Positions 37,001 through 49,900 of a DNA stretch of 64,000 nucleotides are shown in pieces. Origin of the DNA: Plakobranchus ocellatus. Taxonomy: Eukaryota > Mollusca > Gastropoda > Plakobranchidae. Each line of letters opens with the position of its first letter. The stretch's first letter is position 1. The position numbers were made by a program, and so were the translations under genes. Under the pieces are notes generated by a model. It was not told the origin of the DNA. It worked only from the letters and a program-made list of their open reading frames with translations, and ran no database searches. The stretch spans positions 1,573,245 through 1,637,244 of the forward strand of contig BLXT01003739.1 in assembly GCA_019648995.1 (NCBI GenBank), read 5' to 3'.

Positions 37001-40000
37001 TGTATGTGTTTGCTAAACATGCTAATACTTTTTTTAATCTTAAAGTGAATGTATTTTGCTGAGAGTTCAATAGACATTAGTGGATAAGAGATTAAAAAAA
37101 AAAAAAGTATTTTGAGTGAGACAATATGACACTCACAATAATTTAAGATAGAAAAAAGACCGCTAGGTTTAGTGCAAAGAGAATTCTTTAGAAAGAATGA
37201 CTATGCCTAGTAATTACAGAGTGAACATTTGTAGGTTTAAATCTATTTACGTGCTATGACCCCAACCCTCATATCTATTTTATCTAACTCAGTATCTCTG
37301 GCTACTTAGAACTGAACATCAGCCTCCAATGACCATATAGTTTGACTAAGCACAATGTATGCCTGGCTTAAATCAAGCTTCGTCTGAACTCTGCCACCTG
37401 GAACAGAAGTAATGCCTAGGAAGTCTCGCCTAGAGGAAGAATCATTTACAGGATGAGAATTGCCACGCCTCCCCGTCCTGAGGTTTCCGGACAAGAAGCT
37501 AATTTGTTGTTAAGAAATATACTAATGCTCTAAGTCTAATCAAGATCAGGTGATCATTTTTCTTACCATCATCCGTGTGATCTGCATCCAGATCTAGATC
37601 TCTTTTGTACAACAGAATTGATGAATTTGACCCATTTAGCTGCAGAATTACATAACTAATATTTTCTGGAAACTTTAGGCAATAGGTATAAAAGGATAAG
37701 AAAGAGATTCTTGAGAGATAGTTAATGAATTTTGAGATGTTAGTAAATTTGTAGATCTTTAGAATCTTGCAAAGTTACTATTCCGTTCTGAAATTGTTCA
37801 TTAAATACATGTGATTTTTTGTTCAACTTTCTGCAAGGCTTGAGAGGGATTTGTGTTCTTTAGGTTTCTTTTTTAAAGAACTACTTGTCATAGGTGCTGT
37901 TCATTTAGACCTATCACTGAATGGCACAAAACTGTTTGTGACATATTTGGTGACTGCCATGAGATAGACAAGGGCAGAGATTGAAAGTACCTGTTGGGTA
38001 TTCTGGAGGAGATATTGACAGATGCAATGGCAATGTTCAATGCTACCTCAAGACATTTCTTTGCCGTTTGTGGAATGTGCAACCCCAGACCTAGAGACAC
38101 AGTTCTGACTGCATGAGCTAAGTGTGCTGCATCTTAAGGATCAAGTGGAAGTCGATGACACCCTACCTCCATCATGCAATGGCATGGTGGAGTGGTTAAG
38201 TGCTACCTCAAGACATTTCTTTTCCATTTGTGGAGTGAGCAGCCCCAGCAGTGGCATGGATATATCAGCCCTCTTCTCTTTGCCTACAGGGAGGTGATAC
38301 AGGAGCTGACTCATTGCATGCAAAAAAAAAAGATGTATAGAATTTTGGCTATAAAATATACATGTATATTGCTGATGAGTTGCCTCCACTAAAATATTTG
38401 TAAACAAGGTCCTCTTTTGTCCTACACCCAATACTTATGAAGCTGTTCATGTATTTACAAAAGATCCCCATGTAGCTATATAAGAACAGGTGTTAGCTAT
38501 GTGGACAGAGATTGCTATTAAAATCAGATGAAGAGTTAAGAAGAAATGTGATTCCTTAGATTATGCAATTTTCAGAACCGGGACTCCTAAAAATGTAGAC
38601 ATTTAATACTGGGATCCCTACATCTCAAGTATAATAGAATACTTAAAAACAAAAACTTTGAGATGCCATAGTTTAATGGCTGATCCTCAAAATATTTCAA
38701 AAGTCAATGTTAGTTCCTAAATTAAATTTTTTTTCTACAAGGTAAAGTCTCTCCTGAAAACAATAACAATCAAAAACCTTCCTGTTCCAAAGCCTTAAAA
38801 CCAACACAAAAATATAGGATATCATCTTATCAATTCAACAGGGATTCTGCACCTACTCATTTATAGGTTTACCTAGGACAACCTTTGTTGTCTGATAAGA
38901 CATAATGAACGATAGCCAATTGAAATGAAATACACAGCCTGGATTTATGAAAAGAAACGAAACACTGGGTTTGAGCAGACAATAACACAGCTGTTTTCAC
39001 CTTCTTCACTGAGGGATATTTAGTTTGTTTGGTTGAACCAGGGTGACCGTGGATTTTATCACCTAGTGTAATCTGATACCCTATTCATCCATCCAAGCTC
39101 AGCCCTTGGCAAGCCAGGGATGCAGTATATAACCTATGTTCACCAACCGTGACCATACAATGAATTAAACTTTAATCTTTTTTGTTTTGTTATTCAATTT
39201 ATCACTGTAGAAGCATAATTTTGTGGCGACCAAGCTTTTTCAAAATAGTCATTTTCAAGTGCAAGACCCAAGCTTTGCATTGGTACTAAATTTGTAACTA
39301 TATTGTCAATGCAAGTATTTTATTTTCATTTTTTAATGTCCTGAACCCTCTGATTTTTTTAGATATAAAATTTGGGCTGTGGTCTAAATAAAAAACTATA
39401 CTTAATCATATCGTTTAACACCATGTTGTGGTTAGTATCATTATTTTCCTTACATTTTAACCTATATGACTTTGAAAGTCTTGTTTGTCTCTCATGAACA
39501 TGAGATTTTATATATTTTTTTTCTTCTCTTTTTTTAATAGTTTTATTTGGTTTTGGAACAAATGTGTAAGCAATACAAAAGGCAAAGATGTCAGTGCATT
39601 AGAAAAAAAATGAAGTTGAACTTGAAAACCATCAGATATAATAAATAATTTTTGTGGGGGTAATAATGTTTAAAAAATATACAAATATATTTAGCATTAC
39701 AGGACACCGGGCGAGTGAAGAACGCAATAATGAAAGCTGTTGAAAAATACTATGTTCTTTATGCGGCACTTTTAAGGGCAAAAAATTGTATGTCATAGCA
39801 AAACTGAAAACTTTCAAAGAAAGCCACATTCATCTTCAGCTCTAGAAACTGCACACGACTTTGCATCAGCGATTCTTTAGCTTAAGATACCTAGGCCGCG
39901 TGGGGCCGAGGTGAACCCTGAGTAGGTCACTGGGCCGGGATCATGTCCCTAGGTCAGGCCAAGGCCAAGATGCATTGCCTTAGAGTAACTGATAGCACAA

Positions 40001-43000
40001 TTTTAATTTTGTCTGAGACAGTTATGTTTAAAAATTAATAAATGAAACCTACAACAGATAAACGTCAATATAAAAAAACAGTCATGTGGGAAAAAAATAG
40101 CTGATAGCTGATCAATCAAATGAGTTACGTGCATTTTAATGCGACTCTTTTCAGACATGAAAATTTAATTGCGTAATACAATTGTTAACACCACAGATAA
40201 AAAAACTGCCGTGACGATTTGAAAAAGAAAAGGTGCAGGCAAAAGCTAAAAGTAAAGTGCATAAACTCACGTAAAAATTACATCCCGCGCAGCAAAAATT
40301 CGCAAGTAATCTAAGATCAAATCCATTAGCAGACATGTATTATGAGATTCGATATCAAATTACAATGAAGAAAATAACTTATGAATAAATGGCACTTGTT
40401 TTGTTTTTTTTTTCAAATAGGGATAAGCTGAAATAGAAATGAATCACAGTTAAAATTATTACAGCGTAGGAAGAAAATCATGATAAATAATTATTATGTT
40501 GAAAATAAATAACACTCCTTCTACATCTTTTCACTCTTTGTACCTAACCAAGACAATATGTTCAACAAGTGACTCGGTAGAATATGGCAAAGTTTTTGTT
40601 CTCTATTTACAATCCAACTTGCTATAATTTTACGTTATTGTTTAATGTGCGCTTTCTGTCCCTAGCTCCCCAGGCAAGCCCAGTTCAACCTTGTAGTCTG
40701 ATATGTGTTGAGTGCAATTACTGTCTAATATGTGTTGTTTAGGTATTGTTTTGCCAGTGTAAAATCTTCTGAATGTGGTCATATAATTATTGATGAGTTT
40801 CTGGATTGCAGAGACTGACTAATTCTTGCTAAACTGTGTGCATGTCATAGGTTTCCAATAATGTTTCTTTTGACGTTTGGTTGACAGTAATCGTCCACAA
40901 GTGTGGCATACTTCGTTAGTAAATTTAAGATGCAAAATGTTTGTATGCTTCATAATTTTTACTGTAACAAAAATTTGAAAACCTGTGTACGGACAAAAAA
41001 AATTAATATAAAATTGAGAACGGTTGCACAGTATATAAAACTTATATGACTGAAAAAAGGAATCTTTTTAAAAGACTATAAAACAGAGAAAAATAGTATG
41101 CTCACAGCCAAAACTTTGTAATCCTGTGCAAGAAGTATTTTTAATTTTGAAAATCTATCTATAAATAAAAAAGTTATGAATTTTTCAAGGAATTTTTTTT
41201 CAGATAACTTCTAAAGAGTAAAAAACGCCCAAAATATGGGACGCAGTTTGTTACTTTTTGGAGAGAATTCGTATTCTCTCTCTTACTTTTAAGATTACAC
41301 ACATGAAACTTGGCAACTTTATGTAATTTTCAACGCAAAATCCATTTCTGGCATTGGATTTTCCCAATGTTCATTAGTTTTTAAGCTACAGTTAAATGTT
41401 TACCGCAAATTTGATGATTTTTTGAAATTCTGAGAGATTTTGAGCTTAAAGCTTATCGAATGTGATTGCATGTGAACTTTTGATGAACACATTATTCTTT
41501 TGTTGCAGAGTTTGTCTTTAATTTCAGATTTGTATATTTTCATAATTGATCTTTTCAATTCCATTCATAATTCAATAATTCAACACAAAATCCCCACCCC
41601 CATCCACCAAAAGAAAAAAAAAACTGACTCAATAAACAAAGTGGCATTAATGCGAAAAAATATGTTAAAATATTTCCATAAAATAAGAAAGCAAAAAGTT
41701 AACTGACCAACTTATTTCCACCACTGAAACTTTTTTGAAAATTTTTGTTTTGGATGTTTTGCATTCTCGAAAAACTATAACTGTCACTCCATATTTTAGG
41801 AGGGACTGTTTCATCAAGCATTTTAAAAGCCAGGTAGCTGAAATGATGGAAGGCAATTTACTGGTGTCTTTATAGACATTAGAATTGTATGACATATCTA
41901 TTTGTCAATGCGACAAATGACTATATCTTTCTATTAATTTCATATAGTCTATAGCCATCCTTGGAGAAATGAAGCAGTTCAGTGTTTGACAAACTATATG
42001 AACTGATGTCATGGGGGAAAAAGTGAGGACAGGAGTGATGCATTATTAATAAATCACCAATTAATGCTTATCCAAGAACTTCAAAATTTTCGAAGAAATT
42101 AATATTCAAACACTAAACAGCATCATGTACAATGCAAAGACAGACAGAAATCATAATATAGGCTTAAAGGTGTTTTTAAGCGTAATGCATGAAAATTAGA
42201 TGTAAACTCTAACTTCCGCAAATATTTGTTTTAAATGTCATATTTTTAGGAGTTCTACATTTTATACTACATGGCTTCTCTCAAAGTTCTTCAATAATAG
42301 TGTCATATATATATATAGTGCCCGCCACAAAAAANNNNNNNNNNNNNNNNNNNNNNNNNNNNNNNNNNNNNNNNNNNNNNNNNNNNNNNNNNNNNNNNNN
42401 NNNNNNNNNNNNNNNNNNNNNNNNNNNNNNNNNNNNNNNNNNNNNNNNNNNNNNNNNNNNNNNNNNNNNNNNNNNNNNNNNNNNNNNNNNNNNNNNNNNN
42501 NNNNNNNNNNNNNNNNNNNNNNNNNNNNNNNNNNNNNNNNNNNNNNNNNNNNNNNNNNNNNNNNNNNNNNNNNNNNNNNNNNNNNNNNNNNNNNNNNNNN
42601 NNNNNNNNNNNNNNNNNNNNNNNNNNNNNNNNNNNNNNNNNNNNNNNNNNNNNNNNNNNNNNNNNNNNNNNNNNNNNNNNNNNNNNNNNNNNNNNNNNNN
42701 NNNNNNAAAACCGAGGATCGGGAACAGTGGGTATTAGTAATTAATGAATGCTTATTCACGAAATTCAAAGTTCATTTACTTCATTTGAACAAACACTAAA
42801 TAGCATTATGTACAATGCAAACACAGAAAAGAATCATAACTCAGGCCTAAAAGTGTTCGTAAAAATTATATCTAGCTTCGGCAAATCTCATTCAAATGCG
42901 ATACTTTTGGGAGTTCGTCTACATGAAATACTAAAGGAGATCTCGCACATCCTTAAATAATTGCGTCATACATAGTGCCCGCCGCAATGATATTATTGTA

Positions 43001-43928
43001 GGTAGAGCAGCATTGACAGTTCAACACGTGACGGGCGAGTTCAAAGGCTAGATTTAGGAGGAGAGACAGGTTTGCTGTATAATCTTTTAAAGCGACAAGA
43101 CATCGTAATTTATAACTTAGAGTCCGACTTTCTTGTTTATTTCAGCCAGATTATGAATAATAGCCACTCGTCAAATACAGTTAGATCTATCTTTTCTCTA
43201 CCAAAGTAAAATCGCTATGGACGTCACCTCAACCAATCATTGTAAGGGTCGCGGCCTCGCCTTAGCGGCCTGATGCCAAATGGCTATCTCATATTTTCTA
43301 GATCTAACGAGCTTCTCTTAATCATTACGCAAAAAGTTCTTATCATATGGGTTTGAAATTTTGAGAGAATAAAGAAAACATGTTAATGACTTACCTGTTA
43401 AGTGTACAAATCACAACTCCTCTTAACTTATTAAATAAGCCACATTAAATTTTCAATACACAAACTATTTCTGTTACACACCTTGTACACACTTGTACCT
43501 TAGCATGTCATTAGTTTAACATCTTGTCTAATTGATTGCCAAGTTTCATGCGAATCCATTCACAAACAACAGCATGAGAACTTTTAAAATCTATGCAGCC
43601 TCATATTTTCTCGTCCCATATTTTGAGGGCGTGGAAGGGGCTCTTTTCCGGCTCGACAATTGTGCGCCTAGTGGCATTACTAGATTTTAAATGTGTTAAT
43701 TAATGATTAATAAGGACAATGTATGGAATCTATATTATTGTCATAAGGTGCAAAACTGATGTTACTTTAAGTACTTGCAAGCATTTCACAAGCCAATAGA
43801 ATTAGATACCAAACCATATACACACACACACACATCGGCATACACATATGGATACATGGTTACAGAGATACATACATATGTACAATAATATATGCATACA
43901 CACAGACAGATGGATCGAGAGAGAGAAA

Positions 43929-43979
<51 letters not shown>

Positions 43980-46900
43980 TTGTCATAGCATCCAAACTAT
44001 TAATGAGAAATTAATTGCAAAAAATGTGCCAAAGACTGCATGATTTGATAATTATGTGTGTGTATGTTTGAAATTGTTGCAGATTAAATAATAATTTTTT
44101 AGTTATATTTGTTCCCAATTTATGGGCTTTGTTTCTATCAAGATATTTATATTTTGTGACAATATTATTTGTTACTATCTGCTGCCAAAGCAAAATAGAA
44201 AATGGAAACTTTAACTCAAAATGTCAAGTTTTTTATTCGGATGATCAGCTTATAAGATACTGAAATTCAAAAATAGGTAAAATCCTTAAAATTTTTTAAT
44301 TTCACTGCTAAAAGTCACCTGTGTGCACTCAGATGTGACGAAAACCATTGAAGCTGCTGGCTGCCCTAGGAAAAATGTAACCTGATACTCTGGCTAAGAA
44401 AAACTAAATATCCCTCTAGGATAAGCCCATGATAAAGAAATCAGAATGCTTAACACCTAAAGGGTCGGCTTTGCCACCCTAAAGTTACTATTCTCAGACC
44501 AAGGCTGCCACCTCCTGTTCAACCCCCAAGGACCAAAGTCGCTGCCACCCATTCTAGAAATTATCCCTTAAACACCAATAAGGATAAGCGTATAATGAAA
44601 ATTATTTGTATACCCACGCTGTAAATTGATAATGTAAATGTTTTGTTTTGACTGGGCCGGAAATAGAAAGAATAAGGTCTAGACTAAGAATATTTTGGAT
44701 TGGAATAAAATGGTGGACTAGCTGTTGAAAGAATACTCGTCACTGGTCCTTTATGGCTGGGTACTTTTTTTGTGAGTATACTCATCGCCAGTCTTTTATG
44801 ATTGTATTCTTGTCAACAGTCCTCTAGGTTAATTTTAACCATTTTCAAATGCCTACAAGCAGGTGAAGGTGCCAGTATTAAACTTCTGTTTTTTGCTTAT
44901 AAACTTTTAATATCATTTTTTTGGTTCTCTTCAAAGATACAAAACAGGGTTGCCTTCTGAAAAAAAGAGCAGAATTTGCAGACGCCTTCAAAAGGCTGCA
45001 ATATTTAACAATCTACCACTCACCGCCTTCTTCAGGGATAGTGTCATCTATGTAGGGTTTCGAAGTCTCTGGATTCCTCTCTACATCTCTATCTACAGAG
45101 CTCTCACTTAGTTTACGCGTGAGGAATGGGTACAGCTCCATTAGCCCTTGCAGTCTGCGTGAGGTCATATCCTGTCTGCGCAATATCAAGTCTTGCTGCT
45201 CTTCTGACAGTATAGTACATTGATCAACATCTCTTTGGGGAGTTCTGCAGAATAATCATTTACTTTTAATGGGCCTTAGTTTCTTAATCTTATTGTTTAA
45301 GGTTGAAAACAGATACGACATGGTTTTTATAAAAGAACCTCTTTACATTGTCTTGAAAGTCAGTTTAAAATCTTTTGTCTAGCTCCTAAATGTTGTATGA
45401 ATTCACAATAAATTGTACAAAACGTTTACATTTTTCTTCTTTGATTCTACAGTAAAAACATTTATTTGTCTCGATGCTCTCAGGCTCAATACTTTACCAT
45501 TTAAATGGCAGAAAAAAAACGAAATAGCAGCTGAATATTTTAAAAACCAGGCCATATTTCCAATGGATTTATAGACCAATTTTGACACTTAAACAAATCA
45601 CAGAAAAATCTGCTGCAATATGAAATTGTGTGTGACAAAACTAGGAGAAACAATTTTATAGATATCTAAAGTAACCTCCACCATAAAACATATTCAATAT
45701 TCTATACTTATTTCCAAAAGAAACCTGAAACTTTTTCTTGTACATAATTCTGTTCAATCTAAATGGCATTTATACACAGTGCAATATGTTGATTTCACTG
45801 TCATCTGAATATATTTTGACAACATAGCAAAGTGAGTTTGCTCACTTCTGTGTGTTTAGTATCTTTTCTTTTGTTTATACTTTTTTCTGCTGAGTTTTTG
45901 TCTTGTCTTTAGTATCGATGTGTAGTTTATTTTAAAAGGTATGGAATAAGTTTATGAAAATAGTAATTGCATTTGAACTGTTAGTTTAAAAAATGTAGAA
46001 AAGAATTGACTTTCTCAGAGCAAAGGCGTGCTATAGGGCTCATCGAAGCAGGCGTTCCTGTGGTGAATGTAGATAGATTTTTTTAACTGTAGCAGGGAAA
46101 CCACCTACAATCTACAGACAAGGTACAGGAATACAGCACCAAGATCAGATAAGCACAGGATCAGTATATCCAATTCACCTATCTGAGAGAGAGAGGCTCG
46201 ATGATGCTTCGCATGCAGCCAGAACCTTACCTTTATTTGGCAGCTACAGGAACATGATATAAGTTAAGTCTATTTCTTTCTGCATACCTTTCACTCAGTA
46301 CAAATTATGTACATCTAGCTTTAAATCCATTATCTTCATCTGCTCATTCTTCAAATTCTTCTGATTATCATAATGGTATGTTTGTCTACATCACTCTTTT
46401 CATGTTTTCTTTGTCTTTAGGGTGAGAAGGCCAGTGCAGTGAACTGAATTACCTCTCTATCACTGGCAGGCTTGCTTGCTATGAGCTAACAACCATGTAC
46501 CTTGGAGAAGACAACAATGGGTCTAAAAATCCTTTTCATGGATGAGTCTAGGTTTGTCCTTGATTGCCACGAGGTGGTGCAGTTTTTGTAAAGTATTTTG
46601 TTCTCAGAAAGTATTTTTTTTTTTAATGAAATAGATGAAAACGATCTGAAACTGTGTCTAGATAGTAAAGTAGGCCTTCTGTGTTCAGCGTTTCCTGTAA
46701 CCTTCACAAAAAAAAAATTCATATAAAATTTTGTAAAAGACCGCACTTAAAGCCCTTTGCACACAAAAAACATAAAACCGTATTCTAATCACCGATACCA
46801 AAATGAATAAGATTAATCAGCACAGTTTTAAGTAAACTGATAATTTCAATACCTACGGTAAAATAATCACATTTGTTTCTTAACTAACATATACCATGGA

Positions 46901-49900
46901 AAACAGGCAATAGAATCGCCGAATTTAGAGGCAGCAGTATAGTTTTTAGTGCGTCTTGTAATGGAGAATTTTTTCTTTTGAATGATACTAAACTCAATTA
47001 GGCTTCAGACCTTAGGCTTTGTTTTTAGGCAGGCTAAAGGCTGGATATTTTAGCCGATTTTAGGACAATCCCTATGCACAGAGCGCATAGCGCAATAAGA
47101 AGCCCAGCGGCTGTCAGATATAATATCGCCAGGTGATTAATCTGGGAGTGGCGCTATGCCGTGGCAAATTTATTAAGTCTCCTAAGCATGGAGGGTGTTA
47201 TCGTTCTCCTTATAAACTAAATTCCCACCTATAACGTTGTAGCAAGACGCCATGTATTACCTAGTAAAGACAAAAGAAAGGCCAACACCTAGTAGGGTTA
47301 CAATGAAAGAGGATTCAAAGCTGATAAATATGCTGCTCAGGTACACGTTTTGGCCGAAAATTTCCATAGGTTCGCTTTCCTCTGGATCAAATCCTCTGCT
47401 AAACACAAGGTTGAAGAGCATCATTGCATGCAGCATTGTCAGTGCTGTGACCAATCGGTGAACCTATTTATATATTAAATTACTGTAATGTAATATTGTA
47501 ATGAAAATACTGAGAAAAAAATAAAAATGGTGCTGGTGAGCATTTCCTTCCAATAATGAAGCTAAAGCAATGAACAATGGATATCATAGATGCTATGAAA
47601 ATATAAATCATAAACCTAAATCTTAGCCATTAAATATGCCTTTGCCAAATGAAAGTTTGAACATTTTTCTTGGATGTATCAGGACAATGAAATTGCCCTC
47701 TATATTTCAGAAAGTTTAAAAATGAAGAATTCAAGTACAATAGGAGTTTACTATTATTGATGACAACTGTAGTGTAATACAATTGATAATATTCATATAG
47801 CATCTGCTGGCAGCTCTACAATGATGCCTCTTTAGGAGTAAGATATAAAGCACTGTGGGGTTGAGTGCTATAAAAATGCAGTTTATACTCTCACATTACA
47901 TTTCCATTCTCTCAAATGCTTAAAATTTATTGCTTATATGCAATATGAAGGCACATTAGGTACATAAAGAGCATTAGAAAAACGACAGTCAAAAGAAAAA
48001 GCAAAATAAAGCCAACCAAAATATTTACCCGTGTAAATTTATTTGTAGGTGTTTTACCAAACATCCCAAGCCACAAGTGGTCATTGCGCATGTCATTATT
48101 GACTTTGTTTTGTACTTGTACAGTCCACTTTGGGTCCTCATCCTACAAAAAATATGGATTCACCATGAGGAAAAACCTGATCCTTTAAACTTTTGCACAA
48201 TAGCTGCAATAGGTAATATAAAGATTTTTTTTTATATCTTGATCAGTCCAAGATTTAGCTACATGATTTTGTCTTATTCTTAAATTTTAGTTTGGTGAAC
48301 TGGTGACAATTCCAGTACAAAAGAACAACATATAAATAAACAAAAAAAATATATAATTGTCTTTTGGCACGATTAAATAATCTGTATATATCTTGTCCAA
48401 TTTGTTAAGTTAATTTGAACGTAATATTTAAATAGAAATAGAAAAAAAAGATGTTGGGTGTTCCACTGCATCTCATTTTAATGCAATTCTCATTCAAAGC
48501 CTCTATTCCAAACACTCTGGCTTCAAATTTTAAGATTCCTAGATTCTCCATATATGTTGGGGAATTTACACACACAACTTTTTCATAATGAGCCATGAAC
48601 TTCCATATAAAGAAGGTGTTTCCAGGCAGGACATTCGATACTTCATTATTTTTCCAGCTCCCAAAATTGTTCCTATGTGACATAATAGCTTGAGGGACCT
48701 CAGGGTTTTCCTGAGATTTTCACCTTGATCTATAATTGCTGTGCTGGCTTTGAATACCATAATACTGAAGACTGCGGTGTTTGGGATCATAGGTTCTGGA
48801 AATTCAACATATGCCCAGCACTAGTACTAAAATTCCAATGACAATTTTCTACATTTTTTTCACTTTTATTTTGCCTCTCAAAAATTTTATGTATCTTCTC
48901 AGGATTGTTTGAAATGGTATTGTTGCTCATTACTTACATTAAGTTTTGTAGAGACATCACAAAATTTGCATTCATTGGCTTTTTTGCTGGTACATATCTA
49001 TCCTCTTTTAACCATTGTCCAAAAAAATGCTCATTTCATCTCTTAAAGAACTAAAAGAAAAGTCTTCTGTATACTTCCATCATTGTTGCTTTGATTTTAT
49101 TTTTTGTAGCGAACACAAATTTACAACCCTAGTTTCCTACTTTTTGCTCTTTGTTTTGGGTCACTGATACACTTGTACATGAGAAGTAATTTGATGCAAG
49201 ATTTGTGCAATGTGGTTTCATCACCTTGTTATTTTAGAATTTATTATATTTAAGGCTCATAGTTTCTTCTTTCTTCTCTTCCTTCTTTCCACGTTTATTT
49301 TGTCTTCAATCAGTGATCCTACTTTCTACTTCAATTTTTATCTGTCTTCTTTCTTGTTAACAATATAATGCTGTTCAGGATTTTTTTGTTGTTACATCAT
49401 TGAGGGTCTTTTATCTTTTAGATTCTTTTACACCGATTTGCCTGAGTATGTATAAAGATGATGTTGCCAGAACTTAAAAATTCTTTTGATTTTTTTTCCA
49501 TCTGGGACTGATATTTGCATTAAATGATTTTCTAGACAGACAGTGAACAAATCAAGGTGCAGATACTGTTAAGAATACTCTGTTGCTAATAAAATCAACC
49601 ATCTTCTGAGGGACGTTTTACTTCATCCATAATCCAGGTTTCAATGATTAGCACAAACTTCTTTCTACCATGAAAGATTTACAACATTCATACAATAACA
49701 AGGACTGACACTTGTTTCATGGGTCACATGGATAATTATAATCTTTTCCAGCAATGAAAAGTTCTATTTTTTTCTGACATTGTTTTTGTGACAAGTTAAC
49801 TTATTGATAAGCATCAGACTTGGCATGCTTCTTTCTAAAAAAAATCAATTTTGAATCACAGAAAATTTTGTTTCGATAAATTATCCAATTGTATCGAGTG

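Noticed and set aside
37306-37494. Minus-strand ORF with a weak resemblance to retroelement coding sequence
   Set aside because: The similarity is limited to a few residues and no other motif supports it.
43786-43995. ORF over CA/GA repeats
   Set aside because: Microsatellite translation only.
48405-48790. Minus-strand ORFs considered as extra PLAT exons
   Set aside because: The PLAT C-terminal signature is fully provided by 50235-50358, which joins exon 9 in phase; these ORFs show no PLAT residues.
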